Part shown: in pieces, positions 25,977 to 33,418 of the stretch
How the letters are laid out: each line of letters starts with the position of its first letter
Position numbering within the stretch: position 1 is the stretch's first letter
Assembly: GCA_900537125.1 (NCBI GenBank)
Contig: UNRJ01000006.1
Coordinates: 1-64,000, forward strand
DNA: 64,000 nt
From: Rhodobacteraceae bacterium Alg238-R152
GTDB lineage: Bacteria > Pseudomonadota > Alphaproteobacteria > Rhodobacterales > Rhodobacteraceae
Reading direction: 5' to 3'
Translations under genes and position numbers: made by a program
Notes under the pieces: generated by a model
The model's input: only the letters and a program-made list of their open reading frames with translations
Databases searched by the model: none
Told to the model about the DNA's origin: nothing

Positions 25977-26962
25977 GACATGCGGGCCTGTAGGCGCTCC
26001 CACGCGGCAATGTATTCACGCTCAAAGCGGGTCACCAATTCAGCAGTGGGCAGCACATCTTTCACCGCGCCAATGCCCTGACCGGAGCCCCAGATGGTTT
26101 TCCATGCTTTGGGTTTGTCGCGATCATCGCCAAAGTCCATTGTGGACACGTCGCCTTCGGGCAAGTTATCTGGGTCCATACCGGCATTGGACACGGAGCC
26201 TTTCAGATAATTGCCCGACACGCCGGTGAAGAGCGAAGAATAGACAATGTCTTCCGCGCCACTGTCGACAATCATGTCCTTGTAACCTTGCTGCGCGTTG
26301 GCTTCTTCGGTCGCGATAAAGGGCGAGCCGATGTAGCCAAGATCTGCCCCCATAGCTTGCGCGGCCAAGAGCGACGCACCGGTGCCAATGGAGCCTGACA
26401 GCAGCAGCGGGCCATCAAACCATTCACGGATTTCGCTAATGAGAGCCAGCGGGTTTTGTGGGCCTGCGTGGCCACCGGCGCCTGCGGCCACGGCAATGAG
26501 GCCATCTGCGCCTTTCTCAATCGCCTTTTTGGCAAACTTGTTGTTGATGATGTCGTGCAGGGCAATGCCGCCACAATCATGGGCAGCTTGATTGACCTCC
26601 ACCCGTGCGCCAAGCGAGGTGATCCAGATCGGCACTTTGTGTTTGTGACAGAGCTCGATGTCACGTTCCAAGCGTGTGTTGGACCGGTGCACAATCTGAT
26701 TAACCGCAAACGGCGCAGCTGGACGGTCTGGGTTTTCTTGATTGTGACGATCGAGTTCTTCGCGAATGTGCGTGAGCCAGGTATCCAGAAGGGGGTGTTC
26801 GCCATCGCCTTCACGGGCGTTTAACGCGGGGAAACTGCCTATGATGCCTGCCTTACACTGGGCGATCACCAGCGCAGGGACGGAAATGATGAACAATGGC
26901 GAGGCAACTGCGGGGATGCGCAGACCTTGCAGGGCCTTTGGAAGGTGGCTGTCACCAGACAT
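25973..26962 (-). CDS. Nitronate monooxygenase-family FMN oxidoreductase
   Basis: 329 residues, a TIM-barrel flavoprotein of the 2-nitropropane dioxygenase / FabK-like group. Visible are the N-terminal IPAVASPLFIISVPALV, the FMN-phosphate region AVAAGAGGHAGPQNP and LLLSGSIGTGASLLAAQAMGAD. It oxidises nitronates or acts as an FMN-dependent reductase. Shine-Dalgarno CAGGAG precedes the ATG. It is coupled to the downstream phosphatase gene. Confidence 0.9.
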   Translation of the reverse strand: MSGDSHLPKALQGLRIPAVASPLFIISVPALVIAQCKAGIIGSFPALNAREGDGEHPLLDTWLTHIREELDRHNQENPDRPAAPFAVNQIVHRSNTRLERDIELCHKHKVPIWITSLGARVEVNQAAHDCGGIALHDIINNKFAKKAIEKGADGLIAVAAGAGGHAGPQNPLALISEIREWFDGPLLLSGSIGTGASLLAAQAMGADLGYIGSPFIATEEANAQQGYKDMIVDSGAEDIVYSSLFTGVSGNYLKGSVSNAGMDPDNLPEGDVSTMDFGDDRDKPKAWKTIWGSGQGIGAVKDVLPTAELVTRFEREYIAAWERLQARMS

Positions 26963-27070
26963 GTGGAACTCCTGTTGTTGGTGTCAGGATAAGGCCGGTT
27001 GTGCGCCGCTCAAGCAAGAGATGGGCGACGTGACATGACGTCACTTTTGGCAGCGGGTTGGCGTGGCTTG

Positions 27071-27101
27071 CGGAGGTTGGATGCCTCCGGCGGGGATATT
27101 T
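27071..27101. repeat. Small hairpin motif CGGAGG...CCTCCG with GGCGGGGATATTT tail
   Basis: CGGAGG (27071-27076) pairs with CCTCCG (27084-27089), followed by GCGGGGATATTT. I recall similar CCTCCGGCGGGGATATTT-type motifs between genes in Roseobacter genomes, but could not check this. It lies in the 156-bp gap between the alpha/beta hydrolase and oxidoreductase genes. Confidence 0.4.
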
Positions 27102-27118
27102 GGGGACTGTGAATGGGC

Positions 27119-28009
27119 TTAGGGGGGCAGGAACCGGCGAATTTGATGGGCGACCTCGGCGGGTTTTTGGTGCAGGAGCCAATGGTCTGCATCCGCGAGG
27201 GTTCGAATGGTGAGATTGGCGCAGTGGTCTTCCAAGGCTGCGTAACATTCCGGCAGCAGTGCAGTGTCGTTTTGCCCCCACAAAAGCAGGTGCGGCATCG
27301 GAACGTGCAATGCGGCAGCAGGAAGTTTGGGAAGCTCAGACTCAGGCAGAGTTTCCCCGGGTATAGCCACCCTGAGGAAAGACGCGCGGTACCAGTTGAC
27401 CATGCCACGGATTTGGTCGGCACCGCCCCATGCAGCGCGGTAGGCGGCCAGTTTTTTCTCCGTCATCCACGACATGTCCATGTGTTTGGAGAAGATATCC
27501 AGCATGCGGGTATGGTTGTTTTCCGCAAGTTTGACCTCTGATCCGGGTGCACGCAGCCAGTCTATATATTGGCTGGCTTCTGATTGCGCGCCACCTGCGG
27601 CCAAGGCGCGTTGGAACGGGATGGGGTGCACGCCATTGGCGATGATCAGGGTCTGGAACCGGTCGGGATGGCGAAAGGCGAGGCCATAAGACACAGCGGC
27701 ACCCCAGTCGTGCCCAAGCACGGCAGCAATTGGGCTGTTGGGACTGTAATGATCCAGAACGGCGGCAGCGTCTGCAACCAGCTTGGCGGCAGAGTAGTGT
27801 TCCACCTCCTTGGGGCGCCAGCTTTGCCCATAGCCACGTTGATCCGGTGCTATGCAGAAATAATCTGCTTCCAGATAGGAGATCAGATCAGCATACGCCC
27901 CAGAATATTCCGGGAAGCCGTGCAGCATCAGGATGGCCGGATTGGAGGGATCGCCGGCCACAGCCACGTGGAACTCGTGGCCCGCGATTTTTAAGGTCTC
28001 GCTGCGCAA
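27119..28009 (-). CDS. Alpha/beta hydrolase, epoxide hydrolase / haloacetate dehalogenase-like
   Basis: 296 residues. Oxyanion motif LHGFPEYSGAY, nucleophile elbow LGHDWGAAVSYG with Asp as nucleophile, acid region LLWGQNDTAL and catalytic His in LADADHWLLHQKP. An Asp nucleophile points to epoxide hydrolases or fluoroacetate-type dehalogenases rather than serine esterases. The start is a TTG three bases after the stop of the CoA-ligase gene, with no clear Shine-Dalgarno, so translational coupling is likely. The substrate is unknown. Confidence 0.88.
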   Translation of the reverse strand: MRSETLKIAGHEFHVAVAGDPSNPAILMLHGFPEYSGAYADLISYLEADYFCIAPDQRGYGQSWRPKEVEHYSAAKLVADAAAVLDHYSPNSPIAAVLGHDWGAAVSYGLAFRHPDRFQTLIIANGVHPIPFQRALAAGGAQSEASQYIDWLRAPGSEVKLAENNHTRMLDIFSKHMDMSWMTEKKLAAYRAAWGGADQIRGMVNWYRASFLRVAIPGETLPESELPKLPAAALHVPMPHLLLWGQNDTALLPECYAALEDHCANLTIRTLADADHWLLHQKPAEVAHQIRRFLPP

Positions 28010-28012
28010 GGC

Positions 28013-29638
28013 TCAGGCCATGTCCGGCAATTTGTAGTCGGCAAATTGTTTGCGCAGGGTCAGTTTAGAGACTTTGCCTGTGGCCGTCAGCGGCAGTTCA
28101 TCGACAAAGACCACATCGTCTGGCAATTGCCATTTGGCGAAGTGTTCGCGCAGTAGGTCCATCAACGCGCTTGGGTCAGGCGTGCCGTCTGGCGATGGGA
28201 CCACCACCAATAGCGGGCGTTCGTCCCATTTGGGATGTGCCACGGCAATCACTGCACAGCTGGCCACGTTTGGGTGGGCCATAACTGTATTTTCCAGATC
28301 AAGCGAAGAAATCCATTCACCACCAGATTTGATCAGGTCTTTGGCCCGGTCGGTGATGGTCAGGTAGCCATTGGCGTCGATGGTGGCGACATCACCGGTG
28401 CCAAACCAGCCCTCAGAGTCAAAGGCGGTTGCGTTAGCTTCTTCATTCTCAAAATAACCAGACGTGATGGCATTGCCGCGCACATAAAGCTCGCCAGCAG
28501 CGGCGCCGTCATGGGGCAAGCGCTGGCCGTCTTCATCGACAATTTTGAGATCCACGCCAAAGACCCGGCGGCCTTGTTTGGATTTGATAGCGATACGCTC
28601 TTCCATCGGCTTGCTGTCCAGATGCGCTGGCAAGTTGCCTTGGGTGCCAATCGGAGACATTTCGGTCATGCCCCAGGCATGGCAAACATTCACGCCGCCT
28701 TCCTCAAAGTATTGGATCATCGACGCGGGGGCCGCAGAGCCGCCGACCACCATGTCACCCAAACCGTCCGGCATACGCCCCTGATTGGCGATCTCACCTT
28801 GCAGACCAAGCCAGACTGTGGGCACGCCCCAAGCGGAGTAGACCTTTTCTGTATCCATCAATTTGAACAGGCTTGGGCCGTCCAAAGCGCCGCCGGGGAA
28901 GATCAGCGACGCGCCGGTGAGCGGCGCGGCATACGGCAGGCCCCAAGCATTGACGTGGAAGAGCGGCACCACAGGCAGGATGCGTTTGCCCGGTTGCAGC
29001 GCGGCGGGCAGCGAGAGACCCACCATCATCGCATGCAGCACGGTGGAGCGGTGTGTGTAAAGCGTGCCTTTGGGATTGCCGGTGGTGCCGGAGGTGTAGC
29101 AAAGCCCTGCGGCGGTCTCCTCGGGGAAATCTGGCCAATCAAAGTGCTCAGACTGCCCCTCAAGCAGCTCTTCGTAACACAGGTAATCCCCCTCGGGCAT
29201 ATGGGCCCGGTCGGTCATCACCACCACCTTGAGACCCTCCGGCCATTGGGCACGCAAGGCAGCAACAATGGGCACAAAGGTGGTGTCAACAAACAGCATC
29301 GTGTCATTTGCGTGGGTGATGATGTAGGTCATTTGCTCTGCCGACAGGCGCGGGTTGATGGTGTGACACACCCCGCCCGCACCAGAGATGGCGTAATAGA
29401 GCTCTAGGTGGCGATAGCCGTTCCAGGCCAATGTGGCGACCCGGTCGCCCAACGTCATGCCTTGCGCAGTCAAACCATGCGCCAACTGCGCCACGCGTTT
29501 GGCCGTCTGCGCATAGCTTTGACGGTGAATATCACCTTCGGTGCGGACCGACACCACCTCGCCATCCGAGTGGATTTCCGCCGCGTAGCTTAGAATGTCC
29601 GCAATCTTCAGCGGACGCATCATCATGGACCCTTGCAT
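28013..29638 (-). CDS. Acyl-CoA synthetase (AMP-binding family)
   Basis: 541 residues from MQGSMMMRPLKIAD, with AGGGGAGGG upstream. ANL superfamily motifs: the P-loop YTSGTTGNPKGTLYTHRS, AWGMTEMSP, and the hinge/acyl-adenylate region GWFGTGDVATIDANGYLTI with RAKDLIKSGGEW. The catalytic lysine lies in LPLTATGKVSKLTLR. It activates a medium- or long-chain carboxylic acid to its CoA ester. It heads the minus-strand run of hydrolase, oxidoreductase, phosphatase, phosphotransferase, SDR and thioesterase genes. Confidence 0.94.
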   Translation of the reverse strand: MQGSMMMRPLKIADILSYAAEIHSDGEVVSVRTEGDIHRQSYAQTAKRVAQLAHGLTAQGMTLGDRVATLAWNGYRHLELYYAISGAGGVCHTINPRLSAEQMTYIITHANDTMLFVDTTFVPIVAALRAQWPEGLKVVVMTDRAHMPEGDYLCYEELLEGQSEHFDWPDFPEETAAGLCYTSGTTGNPKGTLYTHRSTVLHAMMVGLSLPAALQPGKRILPVVPLFHVNAWGLPYAAPLTGASLIFPGGALDGPSLFKLMDTEKVYSAWGVPTVWLGLQGEIANQGRMPDGLGDMVVGGSAAPASMIQYFEEGGVNVCHAWGMTEMSPIGTQGNLPAHLDSKPMEERIAIKSKQGRRVFGVDLKIVDEDGQRLPHDGAAAGELYVRGNAITSGYFENEEANATAFDSEGWFGTGDVATIDANGYLTITDRAKDLIKSGGEWISSLDLENTVMAHPNVASCAVIAVAHPKWDERPLLVVVPSPDGTPDPSALMDLLREHFAKWQLPDDVVFVDELPLTATGKVSKLTLRKQFADYKLPDMA

Positions 29639-29858
29639 ATGGCCCTCCCCTGCCAATGAGTGTCTGTTTGTAAATCACGTTACGCGCAAGTTCTGCGATT
29701 TCAAAAGGCTGCTTGAAAAGTGTCGTCACGTCGCGGAGCGGCGCACCCACGCTCCGCGCCATTCCATGGCTGTGCAAATGCGCACAATCTTGTTGCGGGA
29801 CCGCGAGTGTTTGTGGCGACCTTGCTGCCCTATCTTGGTCAGCGAAAGGAGACACGTC

Positions 29859-30770
29859 ATGTCTATCAGACCCGTCTTGGAGACTCGCAAAGCCGTTCCC
29901 GCAATGGAAGGCGCAGGCGTGCATATCAACCGTGTGTTTGGGTTTCAGGACCCAAAAGAGCTTGACCCGTTTTTGATGATGGATCATTTCCGCAATGATG
30001 ATCCGCGCCAGTATGAGAAAGGTTTTCCCTGGCATCCCCATCGCGGAATTGAAACCATCACCTATGTGATTGAGGGCGCGGTGGAGCATCAGGACAGCCT
30101 GGGCAACACCGGCAATCTGAAATCTGGTGATGTGCAGTGGATGACTGCTGGCCGGGGGATTATGCATCAGGAAATGCCGACACCGGATGCCAATGGTATG
30201 AACCACGGGTTCCAGCTTTGGGCCAATCTGCCGCGTGATTTGAAAATGACCGATCCGCGGTATCAGGATGTCGGAAGTACGGAGATCCCGGAAATCATCG
30301 ACGATGACGGCACCAAGGTGCGGATTATCATTGGTAATTTCTGGGGCAAAACCGGACCGGTGGATGGCATATCCGCCGATCCAATGTTTCTGGATGTGAC
30401 GGTGCCTGCGGGGGTGAAGAAGACCTTCCCAATTGACACTCGGCGGCGCGCCTTCGCGTATGTTTTTGAGGGTGATGCAGCTTTTGCGGATGCCAGCCAA
30501 CCTACCGGTATCCTGTTGGAAAAGGAGGTGGCGGGTGAAGAGCTCAACATTCGCGACATGAGCGGGGATCGGACCCTCATTCGCTTTGGCAACGGCGATG
30601 AAGTCACGGTTCAGGCGGGCGAACAAGGGGTGCGTTTCCTGCTGATCTCCGGTCAACCGATCCAAGAGCCGGTGGCTTGGCACGGACCAATTGTGATGAA
30701 CACGCAGCAAGAGCTGCAACAGGCCTTTGCCGAGCTGCGCAACGGCACGTTTATCAAACCAGCGCATTAA
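29859..30770 (+). CDS. Pirin family protein
   Basis: 303 residues from MSIRPVLETRKAVP, with Shine-Dalgarno AAAGGAG. Bicupin pirin: the metal-binding set HPHRGIETITYVIEG, the following EHQD and QWMTAGRGIMHQEMP are intact, so iron binding and quercetinase-type activity are possible. The C-terminal cupin (AYVFEGDAAFAD) is less conserved, as usual. Divergent from the CoA-ligase gene, with its own terminator. Confidence 0.95.
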   Translation: MSIRPVLETRKAVPAMEGAGVHINRVFGFQDPKELDPFLMMDHFRNDDPRQYEKGFPWHPHRGIETITYVIEGAVEHQDSLGNTGNLKSGDVQWMTAGRGIMHQEMPTPDANGMNHGFQLWANLPRDLKMTDPRYQDVGSTEIPEIIDDDGTKVRIIIGNFWGKTGPVDGISADPMFLDVTVPAGVKKTFPIDTRRRAFAYVFEGDAAFADASQPTGILLEKEVAGEELNIRDMSGDRTLIRFGNGDEVTVQAGEQGVRFLLISGQPIQEPVAWHGPIVMNTQQELQQAFAELRNGTFIKPAH

Positions 30771-30776
30771 ATCACT

Positions 30777-30805
30777 TGGCCAGAGGGAACTTGTCTCTCT
30801 GGCCA
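30777..30805 (+). terminator. Terminator after pirin gene
   Basis: TGGCCAGAG and CTCTGGCCA form a 9-bp stem with an 11-base loop, followed by TTTCTT. It lies between the convergent pirin and TetR genes and could serve both. Confidence 0.65.
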
Positions 30806-30840
30806 TTTCTTAGGAGCAGGTCAAAGCGCTCCCAAGCCCC

Positions 30841-31428
30841 CTAGGCCCCAACCGCCTTGCGCACCATGCCCCAGTAGATCTGCTCCACCTCTTCCAGCGA
30901 CAGCCGTCCGCCTTCGCGGAACCAGGTGTTCACACCGGTCAACATGGCAATCACTGCCATCGTCGCAATTTTGGGATCACTGACCTCAAAGTCGCCATTG
31001 TCCACACCTGCGCGTAGAATGGCTTCCAACCCATCTTCATAAGACCGCCGCAAAGCTTCGATGATGGTGAAGTTCTCAGGGGTCAGATTGCGCAGCTCCA
31101 TATAGGCAATAAACACCTCTTCGGGCCGCTCGGAGTGAAACCTTAGGTGCAAGCGCGTGAAGCTTTCCAGCGCATCAATTGGTGTGGCGCCGTCCGGCCT
31201 ATCATTCCACGCCGCAAGCAGTTCAGTCATATGGGCCTGCATCAGATCAAACAGAAGGCTCTGTTTGTCGGGCGTGTAGTTGTAGAGCGCCCCAGCCTGT
31301 ACCCCAACCTCACGGGCAATTTGGCGCATCGAGACCGCCGCATAGCCATGTTGGGCAAAAAGCTTGAGCGCCGCGTCGCGTACGCGCGGGCCGGTGATGT
31401 CGGAATGTGAGCCAGTGGTTCTTGCCAT
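30841..31428 (-). CDS. TetR family transcriptional regulator
   Basis: 195 residues. N-terminal TetR helix-turn-helix: RVRDAALKLFAQHGYAAVSMRQIAREVGVQAGALYNYTPDKQSL-type sequence at residues 15-58. The C-terminal ligand domain is of the kind seen in regulators of acyl-CoA metabolism. An imperfect inverted repeat lies just upstream of the gene. It may control itself and the nearby CoA-ligase run; the ligand is unknown. Confidence 0.92.
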   Translation of the reverse strand: MARTTGSHSDITGPRVRDAALKLFAQHGYAAVSMRQIAREVGVQAGALYNYTPDKQSLLFDLMQAHMTELLAAWNDRPDGATPIDALESFTRLHLRFHSERPEEVFIAYMELRNLTPENFTIIEALRRSYEDGLEAILRAGVDNGDFEVSDPKIATMAVIAMLTGVNTWFREGGRLSLEEVEQIYWGMVRKAVGA

Positions 31429-31443
31429 GCCTCACAATTATCT

Positions 31444-31455
31444 GAACATACGTTC
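31444..31455. promoter_or_regulatory. Possible TetR operator
   Basis: GAACATACGTTC: GAAC and GTTC arms around a four-base centre, 16 bases upstream of the TetR gene. The setting fits autoregulation. Short and unproven. Confidence 0.35.
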
Positions 31456-31555
31456 GTTTAAAACCCCGCTGTGAGGTATGCGCCCACAGCGATCGCGACT
31501 TGTGTGGCCCCGCTGCCATAGGTCATAAAGCGGTGACCCAAACACGGACCTCAAA

Positions 31556-31792
31556 ATGCTGCCAGCTCGCACCCTCAGTTTTGTCATTCTGTCGCTTTGC
31601 ACACTGAGCGCCTGCGGAGAGGTGCCGGGTATGGAGGTATCCAACGATGCCGCTTTGGAAGCGGCCCCGTATCCGGAGATATTGCCGCAACACGCCTTGC
31701 CGCAGGTGCCCAGCGGGCGGTTGACCGAGACCAGTGAAGCCGAATTGGACGCGCGTGGTGCGCGGCTCCAAAACCGCGCAAAAAATCTTTAG
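31556..31792 (+). CDS. Small lipoprotein of unknown function
   Basis: 78 residues. A signal peptide (TLSFVILSLCTLSAC) ends in the lipobox LSAC-G with Cys at about residue 20. The mature part is about 58 residues, acidic and proline-rich (APYPEILPQHALPQVP), with a charged C-terminal helix. It probably sits in the envelope. It precedes hom by 100 bp on the same strand. Confidence 0.75.
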   Translation: MLPARTLSFVILSLCTLSACGEVPGMEVSNDAALEAAPYPEILPQHALPQVPSGRLTETSEAELDARGARLQNRAKNL

Positions 31793-31892
31793 AGCTTGCA
31801 CCACAAGCCGCGCGTTGCACAGCGCCTCAAGAGCCGCTAAACGGCAAAGCGACATATTCAATGACAACTCTCCTGCATAGAGGTAGCCCATC

Positions 31893-33191
31893 ATGACCAC
31901 TTCCCAGCCTACTCCGCTTCGCCTTGGGATTGCCGGTTTGGGCACCGTGGGCGTGGGCGTTGTGAAAATCATCCGCCAGAAAGCTAACGTATTGGCCGCG
32001 CGCACCGGACGTCCCGTTGTGATCACTGCCGTGAGCGCCCGCTCCAAAGACAAGGACCGCGGCGTATCGCTGGCGGGCTATGCCTGGGAAGACGACCCGG
32101 TGGCGCTGGCAAAACGCGACGATGTGGACGTGTTTGTCGAGTTGATGGGCGGCGACGAAGGGCCTGCCAAAGACGCTATTGAGGCGGCGCTGGCGCTGGG
32201 CAAAGACGTTGTGACCGCCAACAAGGCGCTGCTGGCGCATCATGGTCAAGCACTGGCGGAAACCGCCGAAGCCAAAGGTGCGGTGATCCGGTTTGAGGCC
32301 GCCGTGGCGGGGGGCATTCCGGTGATCAAGGCGCTGACCGAAGGTCTGGCGGGCAATGACATCACCCGCGTGATGGGGGTGATGAATGGCACGTGCAACT
32401 ACATCCTGACCCGGATGCAGGACGCGGGCCTGCCTTATGATGAGGTTTTTGCCGAAGCAGACGCGCTTGGTTATCTGGAAGCTGATCCTACGCTCGATGT
32501 GGGGGGGATTGATGCCGGTCACAAGCTGTCCCTGCTGTCCTCCATTGCCTTTGGCACCAAAGTTGATTTTGACGGCGTCGAGCTGGAAGGCATTCAGCGC
32601 ATTTCCATCGAAGACATCAATCAAGCCGCAGAGCTGGGCTTCAAAATTAAACTGTTGGGCGTGACCCAGATGACCGGCCGTGGCTTGGAGCAACGCATGT
32701 CACCGTGCCTTGTGCCCGCAGACAGCCCCTTGGGTCAGCTGCAAGGTGGCACCAATATGGTGGTGATTGAGGGCGACGCCGTCGAACAGGTTGTGCTGCG
32801 CGGCCCAGGGGCCGGTGAAGGCCCAACTGCCAGCGCGGTGATGGGTGACGTGTGTGACATCGCCCGCGGCATCCGTCTGCCAACCTTCGGGGTTCCGGCA
32901 GAGATGCTAACCACCGCCAAATCGGCACAGTCCAATTCGCCAGCGCCTTACTACCTGCGCCTTGCGCTTGAGGATCGTCCAGGCGCCATGGCCAAGATCG
33001 CCACAGCTTTGGGTGACAATGGCATCAGCATCGATCGAATGCGCCAAACCCGCCATAACGACGCGCATGCACCTGTGTTGATCGTGACCCACAAAACCCA
33101 ACGCAGCGCCTTGGACGCCGCTGTTGTGGCGATGCACGACACGGGTGTGATGGCGGCGGATCCCGTTGCCCTGCGTATCGAAGCGGTGTGA
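31893..33191 (+). CDS. hom: Homoserine dehydrogenase
   Basis: 432 residues. The N-terminal NAD(P) domain begins LRLGIAGLGTVGVGVV. The catalytic domain has the family signature around EADPTLDVGGIDAGHKLSLL, with Lys in ITAVSARSKDKDRG and VVTANKALLA. A C-terminal ACT domain (RLALEDRPGAMAKIATALGD) would give feedback control by threonine. It reduces aspartate semialdehyde to homoserine on the path to Thr and Met. Shine-Dalgarno GAGG precedes the ATG. In related genomes hom is expected next to glpX and recJ; here a large surface-protein gene lies between hom and glpX. Confidence 0.97.
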   Translation: MTTSQPTPLRLGIAGLGTVGVGVVKIIRQKANVLAARTGRPVVITAVSARSKDKDRGVSLAGYAWEDDPVALAKRDDVDVFVELMGGDEGPAKDAIEAALALGKDVVTANKALLAHHGQALAETAEAKGAVIRFEAAVAGGIPVIKALTEGLAGNDITRVMGVMNGTCNYILTRMQDAGLPYDEVFAEADALGYLEADPTLDVGGIDAGHKLSLLSSIAFGTKVDFDGVELEGIQRISIEDINQAAELGFKIKLLGVTQMTGRGLEQRMSPCLVPADSPLGQLQGGTNMVVIEGDAVEQVVLRGPGAGEGPTASAVMGDVCDIARGIRLPTFGVPAEMLTTAKSAQSNSPAPYYLRLALEDRPGAMAKIATALGDNGISIDRMRQTRHNDAHAPVLIVTHKTQRSALDAAVVAMHDTGVMAADPVALRIEAV

Positions 33192-33418
33192 GACCGCCGC
33201 CGGAGCCACACGCCCAAATATAGTAAATTTTGAATAAACGTCGATCCAATGTACACTTCCTGGTGTGGTAGTGGGTTAACGATTCTACTTTTAACGCGCT
33301 TTTGGTGCACAGCTTTTTTGCGCCAATAGGTTCTGCCACATTGAATTTTACGTACTGGTTGCCACCCGTTTTCGGCTGGCTGACCCTTTGTCAAAAAAAT
33401 CCATTGGGGGAGAACGTT

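Noticed and set aside
33302..33418. Upstream start of the RTX/VCBS gene
   Set aside because: The extra 39 residues look like an untranslated leader, and a GGGGGAG Shine-Dalgarno precedes the ATG at 33419.
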